Source: Costus lasius
Taxonomy: Eukaryota > Streptophyta > Magnoliopsida > Zingiberales > Costaceae
Reading direction: 5' to 3'
DNA: 64,000 nt
Assembly: GCA_027563935.2 (NCBI GenBank)
Contig: CM050451.1
Span: 26,179,565-26,243,564 of the forward strand
In this document: positions 11,171 to 21,205 of the stretch, piece by piece
Numbering within the stretch: the stretch's first letter is position 1
Layout of the letters: every line of letters starts with the position of its first letter
Program-made: the position numbers and the translations under genes
The notes under the pieces: generated by a model
Database searches by the model: none
What the model saw: the letters and a program-made list of their open reading frames with translations, nothing else
What the model was told of the DNA's origin: nothing

Positions 11171-12444
11171 TTGTTTCTAACATTCTTCCTCCTGATCTTA
11201 CTTTTCAGAAAAAAGAAGAAGTTCTTGCATGATGTCAAATTTTACTACTGGGACGAACCTTATCTATACCGGCGATGTGCTGATAGACTATTCAGACGAT
11301 GCGTCCCTGAGGGGGAGATAACAACTATATTGACACATTGCCATTCATTGCCTTATGGCAGACATGCTGGAGCGACCAAAACAGCCTTCAAAGTCTTGCA
11401 GTCAAGTTTATTGTGGCCCTCTATTTTTCATGATGCTCGACACTTTGCTCTAACATGTGATAGCTGCCAACGAACTGGAAACATCTCTAAGAGGGATGAA
11501 CTTCCATTAAGTGATATATTGGAGGTGGAGATTTTTGATGTATGGGAGATTGACTTCATGGGACCCTTCCCATCTTCATGCGGTAACCGGTACATTCTTG
11601 TTGCCATCGACTACGTGTGTAAGTGGGTCAGGCGTCCACAGAAACTACTAATGACCCCAGGGTCGTTGTGAAGCTTATGAAGAGAACGATTGTCCCCAGA
11701 TTTGGAGTTCCATGTATTTTGATAAGTGATGGAGGTTCTCACTTCATCGAGCAGCGATTTGGAGCACTCTTGAAGAAGTTTGATGTAGTAAAGCATAAGA
11801 TGGTCATGCCCTATCATCCTTAGACTAGTGGTCAGGTAGAGGTTTCTAATAGAGAGATCAAGCAGATACTTGAGAAAAGTGTATCAAAATCATGGAAGGA
11901 TTGGGCACTAAAACTACCTGATGCTCTATGGGCTTACAAAACCGCATACAAGACACCCCTAGGTATGTCTCCTTTCCAAATCATTCATGGGAAATCCTGC
12001 CACTTACCTGTTGAACTTGAGCATAGGGCATTCTAGGCTGTCAAGTAAATCAATTATGACTTCAAGAGTGCCAGTGAGAAAAGAAAGCTACAACTTGATG
12101 AATTGAAAGAGATACGTCTCTACGCCTATGAAAATGCCAAGATCTACATGGCACGCACCAAACATTGGCATGACAAACGCATTATGAAGAAAGAATTTTG
12201 TGAAGGGGACAAGGTGTTGCTATTCAATTCTAGGCTTCGACTCTTTCGAGGAAAACTTCAAACAAGGTGGTCCGGCCCCTTTGTGGTACAGCAAGTCCAA
12301 CCTTATAGTGCTATTACTATTTGGACAGAATGCACTGGGAGTTTTACCGTCAATGGACATAGGCTCAAGCATTACTTCGAGGATGAGAGGATTGAGAAAG
12401 GGGTTGCTCTTACCCTTTTAGATCCCACAGACTTGGTGACTTAG
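11171..12444 (+). pseudogene. Integrase, Athila B, frameshifted
   Basis: The HHCC zinc finger is complete (HCHSLPYGRHAG ... CDSCQRTG). The catalytic core has the first Asp in [10 protein letters not shown], the second in LISDGGSHF after a frameshift near 11625, and the Glu in [11 protein letters not shown] (about 11830-11860) after one stop. The C-terminal part (12103-12444) keeps the WHDKRI, GDKVLLFNSRLRLFRGKL and WSGPFVV (GPF/Y-type) blocks and ends LLDPTDLVT plus stop. Integrase joins the cDNA to the chromosome. Confidence 0.87.
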
Positions 12445-12483
12445 AAACCTTTCACGGTCGAGCTATTGACCATAAACTAGCGC

Positions 12484-12501
12484 TCTTGGGAGGCAACCCA
12501 A
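12484..12501 (+). other. Short perfect hairpin just after the pol stop
   Basis: CTTGGG-AGGCAA-CCCAAG, 40 bases after the integrase stop, in a stretch (TCGAGCT..GCGCT..TTGGGAGGCAACCCAAG) that also appears, decayed, after protease in Athila F (about 39715-39755, minus strand). Its repetition at the pol/env boundary suggests a structured RNA or DNA element; the function is inference. Confidence 0.6.
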
Positions 12502-12654
12502 GTTTATGTTTGCTTGATTTGTTTTGAGTTGGTTTTTAGTTTCTAGTTTATCTTAGATGAGTGCTTTGATTGTCTAGCTTTGTTTACTCTCTTTTGGTGG
12601 CTTTTGATCAAGAATTTACGCTGATAAGAGTATTATTTTGTGATGTAGGTTTAA

Positions 12655-13080
12655 CTGGGTGAACAGGAAATTTGCGCCGGACCTTTTCAACAGCACAGTG
12701 CACTTCATGGCCAGGTTCAAGGGGTTCACCCGTGAAGTCTACTGTGAGAAATGCAAAATTGGGTTTTCACGGAAATATTCACGGCAACGGGGTCAATTCG
12801 GTGATCCAGGATGGAGTATAATGCTTTGGGATGTCACATTTCTTACAGAAGACTTCACGGCCAGGTGAACCCCATGGGGTTCACCCGTGAAGCCTACTGT
12901 ACTCGGGCACAACATTATTCATATAGAGAACTTTACTAGTGGGTGAACCTAGCGGGGTTCACCCGTGATTCGGAGTATGCTGAAAACATCTAGAGGACTT
13001 CACGGCTTCACTGGTATTTCTGACAAAGTCAAAATCTTCTAGAGAACTCCACGGGCGAGTGAACTAGGTAGGGTTCACAA
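12655..13080. repeat. Palindromic GTGAACC/GGTTCACC array in the pol-env spacer of Athila B
   Basis: Five loosely spaced units. The best is at about 12856-12890 (CACGGCCAGGTGAACC, CATG core, GGGTTCACCCGTGAAG); others are near 12700, 12945-12970, 13000 and 13055-13080. Several are followed by GTCTACTGT or GCCTACTGTA, the reverse of the ACAGTAGAC that precedes units in the LTR. There is no open frame through the array. Confidence 0.78.
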
Positions 13081-13422
13081 GTGTTTTCGCTTTTATCTCC
13101 ACCGTATTTTTGGAAACTCACGGATAGGGTTTTGCCCAACCCCGTGCGTCGCCAACCCCTTTCGTCCCGATTCTCCCTCTTCAGGCAATCCTTCTTCTCC
13201 TTAACACTTATGGAAGATTTCTTCCTCCCCGCTCTGCATTTCCCCCAAGGTTTGCGCCCTCTAGATCAGCAATTTAAAATGGATTTCTAGTTTTTCTCCC
13301 AGTTCGAGGTATTTCCGCCGCTGCTTACTTCTTTCACCGTCGGCTCCTGCTGCTGCTTCCGATTGGCTCCTTTCTCCTCCACACCACTACTAAGGGACCT
13401 GCACAAGTTCTCCCAATCTACC

Positions 13423-13727
13423 ATGGCACCCAAGCGGAACACATTGGTCTCTCGGCACTACACTTCACGACCAGTCTCCAACTCGTCGACCGACGATGAC
13501 GAATATACCCCCTCGCCGCCGTCACATCCTCCTCAGTAGCGACCTCAACATCATCAATCCGCGCATCCTTTTCCACACCAGCAAACATCCTATTCCCGTC
13601 AGCCGCCAGCCTTTGCTCCCACACCGAACGACTTTAGCATCATATCCTGCAATGTTGAGCAGGAAGCGATAAATATGTTTCGGGGCAACACGGATGACAA
13701 AGAAACCAATGACACCCAACTATGCAA
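13423..13727 (+). pseudogene. Possible start of an Athila env-position ORF
   Basis: The ATG in ATGGCACCCAAGCGG (MAPKRNTLVSRHY, then Ser/Pro-rich) lies about 1 kb after pol, where Athila elements carry a further ORF. There is one stop at about codon 38; the same frame continues with PNDFSIISCNVEQEAINMFRGNTDD before the sequence changes to a foreign LTR at about 13728. The conserved core seen in Athila F (37366-38469) is not reached, so the call rests on position and composition. Confidence 0.4.
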
Positions 13728-14595
13728 ATGAAACTTACTAACCTCTCTTAGCGAGCAATTTAAGCACAGCACGGCAACAAGGGCAGCGGACTTAGTGGCG
13801 ACTCAGCTCGCGTGCCTATGAACCTGCGATCACACAAAAGCCAAGGAGCGTCCACGTCTCCGGTGTACGGATGCCCATGGGTAAGGAAATCAAGCAAGAA
13901 CAACACAATGAAAATCCGAAAACAGGTGAACCTGATGCACTAGCGGTGCGATTTACTTCATTGAAATGAAAGATGATTACAACCGGTAGGTGAGGAATCA
14001 AGACCAAGCCAAGGATCACACACCTTGCTCCACACTCTAATCTCTCTGAAGTGAGCTTCTATCACACAAGAAAGCTGAGGAACAAACTAAACTCCAGCTC
14101 CCTTTTATAGAGTAAGAGAGGGAATATTACACCACAGGCATGACTAGGGAATATCACACCACAAATATGACTAGGAAATAACATACCACAAGCATGACTA
14201 CCTACTCTAACTAACTAAAAGCAATCAAGATACTGCTGATGCAAGCATGCTGATGTGAGCATTTATTAACTCATACTAACTACTACCAACTAAAGTAAAT
14301 GAGGGAATCTGAAGCTGGTGTATGGGCTGGCCTTCTGGGCTGCAACTGGGCCTTCTAGGCTACAATTGGGCCGTCAAACCATCTCGGAGCACGCGATGAT
14401 GAAAGAGCAGAATTTGCTGATGGTGGGCTGATTCATCACTGTGCTAGCTTCTTCTTAGGCCGTGTTGGTTAGTTGGTTGTGATAGCGATTGTTGACCGGG
14501 TTTTTAGGTGGCTGGGGTGCCAAGCACATGGGCCACACTACCTCCGTGTGGGCTGATAATGGACTAATGGCACCCATGTACCAATCTGGTGGTTA
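13728..14595 (-). repeat. Truncated chromovirus-like LTR
   Basis: Follows the LTRs at 18501-20190 and 46095-47684: the stretch ending AGCACGGCA near 13775, a TATA box on the minus strand (CTATAAAAG, 14102-14110), and the GGGCTG/GGGCC-rich part with the 'agcagaa..gctgatggtgggctg' stretch at 14407-14431. Both LTR ends are missing, as is the palindrome array of the solo copy. Confidence 0.65.
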
Positions 14596-14860
14596 ACTTA
14601 AATGTTGAGATCGCCTTATCGTGCGTCGGGCCCCTTTGAACTCTTTAAGGGAGGTGGAACCTTGTCTGGAGGGAGGTCCACAGAATTACCATGTTTTTCT
14701 GGTTCTGGAGCTACCGTGGAGGGTCCTCCTGCATTAGTGATGCTAAAAGTTTCTTCCACACTGAACTTAATTTCATCTTGATCTAATAAAGTGTAAGTGG
14801 TGTATCCTAAGTTCACTTAAGGATATAAATTTCCATAGACCCACAGGAAAACAAGTAATT
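14596..14860. other. Unassigned 265-bp stretch
   Basis: Between the chromovirus-like LTR piece and the copia 3' region. A minus-strand frame of 66 codons (14816-14616) is Pro/Ser-rich with some acidic residues; it could be a scrap of a LINE ORF1 or other coding repeat, but I see no diagnostic motif. Confidence 0.3.
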
Positions 14861-15603
14861 GTTGCTCATAGTGCTATTTTTCTTGGAAACGTCTTTCCTT
14901 GAAAAAGGATAGTGGGAGGAAGTTATGACTTGGATTCAGTCCAAGGTCAACCACTTAGCATAAAAGGTCAAGGATGGAATCTGAACCATGTATGTAGGTT
15001 GTGGGCAACCTAGGGTTCAGAAAATATGGGAACAAGGGTTGAATAGATTCATGTGTGCCTGTGTTATGGGTAACTCCTAGCAAGGACAATGAATCTTCAC
15101 CTTATAGTACCCGAGTTCAGTGGGAGCTTGGAGACTTATTAGTACCAAGTCCAGTATAGGTGCTAGGCACTGGATAAGGAACATAGAACACACTTAGATT
15201 CTAGAAAGAACTAAGGGCTAGTTCTTGGTCTTAAAATGGCAGGAAAAGCTCAGAGTTTGCATTTGGCAACTTATTCCAACCAAACCAGAGTGACATTCTA
15301 GCTATCAATGTAGCAGTGCTTGAAGCTGTGGGAGCTTCAGAGCAAACTACATAAATGCAGAGTATGTTTATTGCTCTTGGGAAGTAGTTTGAATAAGTGG
15401 GAGTTCTATGATGAACTTCATAAGATTCAATACAACATACTCAAGTGTTAATACCTTGTCTTGGGGATAGAGGTAATAAAGACATAGCAGATTTTGACAT
15501 TGACATAGTGGGCCCATTGACCAGTGCTCTGGCGTAGCAGGAGCATGGCAGGTCGAGCTTAGGTGATGATGCTGAGGTCATGGTCCTAGTGCAAGTGGGA
15601 GAC
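14861..15603 (+). pseudogene. Decayed 3' end of a copia-like element with purine tract
   Basis: The stretch just before the 3' LTR. It ends in AAGTGGGAGA (15593-15602), the purine tract typical of plant Ty1/copia elements, immediately before TGTTAG. Broken coding traces resemble the RNase H end: AEYV..ALGK-like residues near 15358-15390 and ADFDIDIVGPLTSALA-like residues near 15485-15535, where copia RNase H has an ADPLTKAL block. No frame is open, so the domain call is weak; the purine tract and LTR context carry it. Confidence 0.5.
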
Positions 15604-15752
15604 TGTTAGTGTCTATGCTCTAAGGCCTTTGGGATGGTCCAATGAGATATGTGTATCACATCTTATTGATAGATAAGATATCCTGGCATGGTCATTGTTA
15701 TGCAAATATGTACATCTGCACACATGTACAGTTGCATATATGATGTCCCTAA

Positions 15753-15852
15753 GGCTATGTTCTGTTGGATGGAATCCACAGTGGAAAGGTCATCTAGATT
15801 CATAGCACTTTCCATCCATTCCACCGTGGATTCCGTCCAACAGAACATAGCA
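15753..15852. mobile_element. 100-bp MITE, PIF/Harbinger-like
   Basis: Near-perfect terminal inverted repeats of 26 bp (left 15754-15779, right 15826-15851; one mismatch) around a short centre that is itself partly inverted. The element starts GGCTATGTTCTGTTGGA and is flanked by TAA on both sides (15750-15752 and 15853-15855), the 3-bp duplication typical of PIF/Harbinger-type MITEs. It is absent from the related LTRs at 22251 and 47869, so it inserted after they diverged. Confidence 0.75.
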
Positions 15853-16397
15853 TAAGAGATAGATGTTTATCTTATCTCAGTTTTATCCCCGATCAAGAAT
15901 CATGGTGGATATGGGACAGCTATAATTCACTTGAGACTGGTATATGCGGTGGTTGAGCATAGGTTTCTAACGTAGGCATATAGGTATATCAAGGGAGATA
16001 TACTGGACCGACCTACCGTGAGAATTCATCTTGGTGTCACAAGATGAAGATCACAGTGATAGAGTTATGATTGTCCTAGACTTGATGGTATTGACATCTC
16101 TATATGGTGAATGAAGCAGTTTGATACAACCTAACGCTTCGCCATAAAAGGGAAGTCATAACGATTGTCATTGGGTGCATCATGAGCCATATGAGAGCTT
16201 CAATATGCCAAAAGAGGATTTGCCTCTTCCTTGTAGGGAAGCTTGATGTCCATGGTGCCGCTATGTGGATGACTGAAAGTATATGGCCATACCCAGGTGA
16301 GAACTTGATTTAGTCATGCAATAATATTGGGATCAACAAGTGTGACATGCTTGCCCAATCTGGACATCAGTCTGGCGAAAGGACAATTCTGTACTTA

Positions 16398-16495
16398 CAA
16401 TGATATACTGTTAGATGCCACTCATCGCTTGTGACATTTATTCTAATGACTTGGGTAGCAATGATATACTGTTAGATGCCACTCATCGCTTGTGA
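16398..16495. repeat. 37-bp direct duplication inside the copia LTR
   Basis: The 37 bases at 16398-16434 recur at 16459-16495 with a 61-bp period (CAATGATATACTGTTAGATG and onward). The other copia LTRs have this block once, so it is a copy-specific local duplication. Confidence 0.9.
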
Positions 16496-16935
16496 TGATC
16501 ACTGCCAATGTCTAAAGAACCTACAGGGTCGCACACCTAGACATCGAGTTCTCATACTGATCGTTTAGCCTTTGATCGAATCATTGTGTGATTCGGATCA
16601 TTTTGGGAGTCTGATTCTTTGAGAATATTTCTAAGGAGATGATATTTTATTTAGTTTATGTTTGACCACTAGTTGACCTCTAATGGACCACATTTGACCT
16701 CTGTTGACCTGTGTTATCAAAATGAGTCAAACAAGGGTCTCAGTGCAAGTTTGGACTTGGCACTTTAGATACATAAATAAAATAAAATTATTAATTAGCA
16801 AGAGAATTTTTTCTTGGCTAATTAATATGCATAGGCGCATTTTACAATTAAATATTTAATTGTGAAATTTAAATAGGTGCCTAAACAAAGTCCCACATGA
16901 AAAAAAAAATCTCTAAGAATAGCTAGTTCATCAAT

Positions 16936-16944
16936 TATAAATAG
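16936..16944 (+). promoter_or_regulatory. TATA-like element of the copia LTR
   Basis: TATAAATAG, in the same relative place as TATAAAAG in the related LTRs (23688 and 49287). Confidence 0.55.
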
Positions 16945-17425
16945 ATAGGCTTTCTTGGGAGATTTTTGCACCAATTCTTTCTCTCATCTCCTGTTGTCAC
17001 CTCCCCTCTCCTCCTTGGAGTGAGGGTCTTGAAGGTGATAACAAAAGAAGAATTTTTGCTTCAAGGTCGGGACAAGTGGTAGTGTTGTCCACTCTTTGTC
17101 ACCAACACTCCCATTTCTCTTTGGCGGTGGATCTTGGTAATTGGCGCAAGTTGAGAAATTCCTAGAGGCGTGTATCTCATCTCCTGGGGCAAGCACCAAG
17201 CATGGAGGTTGGAGAGGACTCGAGAAGCCCATGTGTGCGCGATTACAGAGGATGTACACTTGTGTGTCTGCATCATCAACTGCTCCTAAAATTGCTTGAC
17301 AAGGTACTACTCTTCACATCCTTTGGTTTACTCTCGTAAGGGATCCTAGTGTTTCTGGGAATTCTGTTTCGGACCTTCGCTTCCGCTGTGTTTAAACTTT
17401 TTATAAGGTCCGGGGATTCCCAATA

Positions 17426-18274
17426 TTTTGTTCCAATGTTTGAGATCCTTTTTAATGGTGTTGAAGTGAGTTTCAAAGAAGGGATTAGGACGATTCTTAA
17501 CAATGTTATGATCTTCGATATAATTGTCCTAGAGAACTTGGTCTCTAAAGGGAGGCCTCTTAAAAGTGGAGGGAAAAATTTTGATAAGAAGAGGATTGTA
17601 GTCAGAAGCAATTCTAGGCAAATGAATGACAACAGTGTTATTGAAAAGCCTAAGCTAGTTGTTGTTAACAAGAGCTCTATCAAGGCGACAAAGAATTTTA
17701 CCAAGACCCTTACAGTTGTTAGACCAAGTAGAAGGGTTAGAGTCATAGCCTAGGTCAGTGAGACCGTGAGTATAAATGAACTATTTAAAAATAATAATAG
17801 AGTTATTGGGAAGAAAAGGAGAACCACCCCTCTTCTCCTTAGCACAAGTAATATAATTAAAGTCCCCACATAACATCTAAGGGAATTCATGTAGGGAAGT
17901 ATTGAGAACATCCTTCAACATTTTATTCAAGCCGCCTAAAAATGGCTGGCATAGAAAACAGAGAGAAGCCAAGGTTTGTACCTTTCATTAGTGATAATCA
18001 CAGTAATGAATTGAGAAGTAACATTTAGAATCTCTAGTGAGATTTTGTTGTTGTCCCATGCGACGAGGATCCCACCAGAGCTACCAGTAGGCGGGAAGTG
18101 CACATGGTTCTAATTTTTCCCCAATTTAGATGTGAGCAATGACACTTCCTTGTTACAAAGATGGGTCTCTTGTAACGCCAGAAGACATGGTCTTAAATCA
18201 TGGATCTAGACCATCAATTGGTCTAAAACTTCCATTCTTGCTACCTCCCTACAATTCCAATTAATGAAATTCAT
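17426..18274 (-). pseudogene. LINE-1 type ORF2, endonuclease domain
   Basis: The minus-strand ATG at 18272-18274 starts MNFINWNCR, the usual N-terminus of a plant L1 apurinic-type endonuclease. Blocks follow across several frames: LALQETHL, GGILVAWD, WLLSVFYAS, FNYITCAKEKRGGSPF, GLTDLGYDSNPSTWSN, LCRLDRALVNN and RIASDYNPLL (the SDH-type motif with H to Y). At least five frame breaks or stops are visible. The domain would nick target DNA for target-primed reverse transcription. RT is missing because the copia LTR begins at the left edge. Confidence 0.85.
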
Positions 18275-18500
18275 AATAATAAAACTAGAAAGTAAGGGAA
18301 GTTAAAAATAAAAGCAAGAAAGGTTAAAGAGTCAAGTGCTCCTTAGTCCTGTGACCGCCCACTTTAGGATTTTTAATATTCTTTCTAATGGAGTTCGGGG
18401 TAGTTTTGAGAGTGCTCTCCATTGTAGGCAAATCTGTATAATGGAAGCTTGAAGCGGACAAGTCCGTTAAGGGGAATTCCAACATCAAAGCCTCCTCTAG
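18275..18500 (-). pseudogene. LINE ORF1, C-terminal piece
   Basis: The short stretch directly upstream of ORF2 in the LINE. Its continuation is found beyond the inserted solo LTR, from 20191. No motif of its own; the assignment is by position and by the near-duplicate TCTAG/TCTGG flanking the LTR. Confidence 0.5.
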
Positions 18501-19017
18501 TGACGCAGTGGATGATTAGGTGAGTTGGTCCTTAGATCAATACTCTATGGTGGGGGAAACCATGATGCTGAATACGTGAGAGGGGCTGGAGGCGAGGGAA
18601 GTAAAAACGCGCAGGGCGATGAAAACTTGAGAAAACCGATGAAATCCATGCTGCAGAGACGCTACTTGAGCAATACCAGCGAACCGAGGAGACAAAGAGC
18701 ACGATTCTACAAATGAAACTACTCACCGGTTTGTAGAGCCAATTTTCTTGAAGCAAGCACGTACGCACAGGACCTAGACGGGACTGCGGAGGCAGAACGC
18801 TGTGAGCACAAGACACAAGCCGAACAATGATCTCTTTGAAAAGGACCCGGAGCCTTGGGAGGTTCTCCGGGTGTTTTGATTGAAAACAGAAAGCTATTAC
18901 AAGAGAAGAGGCGAAGAAACCCTAGGCGAGCTCTTCGGAGCTTGAAGTGGCCTAAACCTTCGCGTGGGGGAATGTGTTACTACAACAAAACTAAAAATTA
19001 CACTAGCCCTCAGCCCT

Positions 19018-19026
19018 CTTTTATAG
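19018..19026 (-). promoter_or_regulatory. TATA box of the solo gypsy LTR
   Basis: CTATAAAAG on the minus strand, followed by a GAGGGCTGAGGG stretch. The same box occurs in the related LTRs at 14102-14110 and 46662-46670. Confidence 0.65.
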
Positions 19027-19555
19027 ATTAAGAGGGGATGAGGGTCACATGCACAACACAGGAGGGTAGTTGGAGAAACCAACCCCTCTAACTACCTAAA
19101 AGAAGGTCAATATTCCTTCAAACAAACTAAAACATCATGCTAACAAACTTCTGCAGGGGAAGATGCCAAGGGTGGGGCGCATGAGCTAAGGCGTGTGGGC
19201 CGTCGAATAGGCCGCCTTCGATGGGCTACACCATTTCTGAACACGCGACCACAAAGCAGCAGAAGCGGCTGATTGTGGACTGGTTCTGAACATTAGTGGC
19301 GGTCTCTTGGGCCGAGTTGAGGACCCGGTTGTTGTAGCGATCGGTGGTGGCGTCCGGTGGGGGTCCTCGAGGGAGAGTGGCCATGGGCTGAATGGGCTCC
19401 GAAGATGCAGGTGAAGCCTCGTTGATGGAGCAGACGTGGCTAGTTGTTGCTGAAGAAGGGCTCACCAAACCCACAAAATGGTCTGGGGGATGCGAAGACC
19501 GTTGTGAGCGTCGAACGGGATGAAAATTGGTCTCCATGTGTTTTTTGGGGCTAAA

Positions 19556-20066
19556 CATGGCCTGGCCGTGCTAGCCATCACGACCGTGTTCAGCATCTGG
19601 AATTCCCATCGGGGCGGACACGGTTGGAGGCACGGGTGTGCTGTTGTTCTTCGGACTCGTCACGGCTGTGTCTGTCAACACGGCTTGGCCGTGTTTGGGT
19701 CGAGCAGCTTTTACGGCAGTGCCGTGATGGATATCACGGGCCGTAATATAGGGTCCAAAATCCACAGAAGGTTTGGACACGGTCATGTTCCTGGTCACGG
19801 CCTGGCCGTGTTGAGGTGGGCAGGAAACGCCAGATGGTGGACTGGTCACGGCCTGGTCGTGTTCCTCGTCACGGCCGTGATTGCTGGGGCCGAAGTCCGC
19901 CGAGCTCGTCACCGTGAGTGTCATAGACCGTGCTGGAGTTCGCGTTCGTCTTCGACCGTGTCACGGCCATGCCCTCCGTTACGGCCTGGCCGTGTCGGGG
20001 TCGGTTGAGTGCTGGAACAGCTGTTCCTCTTGTCACGGCCGTGTCTAGGAACACGGCCTGGCCGTG
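19556..20066. repeat. Array of CACGGCCTGGCCGTG palindromes
   Basis: 15-bp units with 7-bp arms: exact at 19796-19810 and 20052-20066; one-change variants at 19556-19570, 19679-19693, 19847-19861 and 19980-19994. Shorter CACGGCCGTG-type copies are interspersed, for example near 19871 and 20035. The array makes long spurious open frames on both strands. It lies upstream of the TATA box (U3 side) in the LTR's own orientation. Confidence 0.9.
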
Positions 20067-20190
20067 TTCAGGGCGACAGAGAGCTTTTTGATCTAAAATT
20101 TGAGGGGCATCCTCCTCAGGTCCTGGGGAGTCTTTCCAAGCGTCTTCCAGAGGTGTTGGGCCGCCCTCATGTGTGTCCATGACTCCGTCA

Positions 20191-21205
20191 TCTGGTCTCC
20201 CTCCAAAGACATTCTTGAGCTTCTCTCTAGGTTCCTTGTAGATTTCCTCTACCAAACAAGCCAACATCACTTTGGATTTCCATCCACAGCCTCATCTTCA
20301 AGGGGAGGTAAACCTGACCTTTTGGAGCCTCATAGAGTACGGGTAGAGGGAATAGATTTTATCAAGGTGATGGCAAGCGGGTTCGAATCCATCGACATGG
20401 GTTCCTTTGGACCATTATCTTTCTAGGCCTCACAAACCATGGGCTTAGAGGTGTGGGGAGGAGATTCAAAAACAAGAGGAGGAAGGTCCCCCACGTGCAC
20501 CAGGGGTTCCTCATATGAAGCTAAGTCTAGTGTAAGGGAGTAATCTTTCATTTTCGGTGCCAGGTGACTTCGGTTGATGACGACAGCATGTTGGGATCCA
20601 TTAATGTCTTTTGACACAACATGGTTTCCCTAACTTCTGACACAAAAGTCAGGTGACTTCCCCTAACTTTCGCCTTAGATATCCTTTGCCAACTGTATGG
20701 GGAGACCATTCAGGCGCATGCCCGTTAGATGGCTTGACACATGCATGATCCTAGGGAATCATCATATGAGATTGATCTTCATTGATAGATTTTCAATCAC
20801 TCTCGGTAACGTGCTCCGAATCCAAATTTGAGTGCAAGGGTCTCGCCGGCATTTGGTTGCTCGACTGTCTTTGCCTAGGCACGACATGGATCCTTGGACC
20901 AATCGGGATTTCCTCATTGGCATCCTCCTACTTGCAGTTCGAGATATCTCCTTATTTGTGAGACATGGACGTTGCCACCATAGTCCTAGGATTGCCGAAT
21001 AAAGTGGGCATGGCCGCTGTCGCTCCCACCTCCTTGTCTTCTTCTTCATTTTTGTGAAGACATTCTTGTAGGAAATGGCCTACATGTATGTATCTAGAAC
21101 ATAGAGAAGGTAGATTTTCATAGGATATAGTTTGGAATATATCTGTAAGTCCGCAAGCCATAATCCATCTGGGATAGGCTCCTCCAAGTTTATCTCCATA
21201 ATCCC
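20191..21205 (-). pseudogene. LINE ORF1 (nucleic-acid-binding), 5'-truncated
   Basis: Minus-strand coding traces typical of plant L1 ORF1: the strand MEINLEEPIPDGLWLADL, then ISYENLPSLCSRY and HVGHFLQEC, a CCHC knuckle whose second Cys reads Tyr, then an acidic K/E-rich stretch and a low-complexity tail. Frame changes are frequent. ORF1 of L1 elements binds element RNA. The N-terminus is lost at about 21205. The remaining C-terminus lies beyond the inserted LTR at 18275-18500. Confidence 0.75.

Larger units (their letters stand above)
5332..13727 (+). mobile_element. Athila-type Ty3/gypsy retrotransposon B (3' end missing)
   Basis: Order: 5' LTR 5332-6824, primer site 6831-6848, gag from 6984, protease, RT-RNase H, integrase to 12444, spacer, start of an env-position ORF at 13423. 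At 13728 the sequence changes to a chromovirus-like LTR, so the 3' LTR is absent. Many frameshifts and stops are present, and two catalytic residues (protease Asp, second RT Asp) are changed. Confidence 0.9.
15604..17425 (+). mobile_element. Copia-like 3' LTR (divergent subfamily) with nested MITE
   Basis: Starts TGTTAGTGTCTATGC and ends ..GGGGATTCCCAATA. It is collinear with the LTRs at 22251 and 47869 over most of its length ('ggatatgggacagct', 'ttgatacaacctaac', 'tatggccatacccaggtgagaac', 'cctacagggtcgcacacct'), but clearly diverged. The TATA-like TATAAATAG is at 16936-16944. It contains a 100-bp MITE (15753-15852) and a 37-bp internal duplication (16398-16495). On the right it abuts a LINE fragment in the opposite orientation. 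Confidence 0.82.
18501..20190 (-). mobile_element. Solo chromovirus-like LTR inserted in the LINE
   Basis: In minus orientation it starts TGACGGAGTC and ends CCACTGCGTCA, so TGACG/CGTCA form short terminal inverted repeats; length 1690 bp. Flanks are TCTAG (18496-18500) and TCTGG (20191-20195), a 5-bp target duplication with one change. LINE sequence lies on both sides. It is homologous to the 5' LTR at 46095-47684. The minus-strand TATA box is at 19018-19026. The part between 19556 and 20066 is an array of CACGGCC/GGCCGTG palindromes. Confidence 0.82.

Noticed and set aside
13081..13290. 69-codon open frame after the Athila B palindromes
   Set aside because: No relation to the ORF that starts at 13423 and no motif; probably chance in a C/T-rich leader.
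16980..17279. Minus-strand frames of 72 and 91 codons
   Set aside because: Located in the transcribed part of a copia LTR, overlapping each other in two frames, with no motif.
17276..17746. 156-codon Leu-rich minus-strand frame that looks like a membrane protein
   Set aside because: It is an out-of-frame reading of the LINE endonuclease; the true frame gives the RLDRALVNN and SDYNPLL blocks.
19520..20270. Overlapping open frames of 117 to 162 codons on both strands
   Set aside because: They run through the CACGGCCTGGCCGTG palindrome array of an LTR. The openness comes from GC-rich repeat composition, with no family motif.
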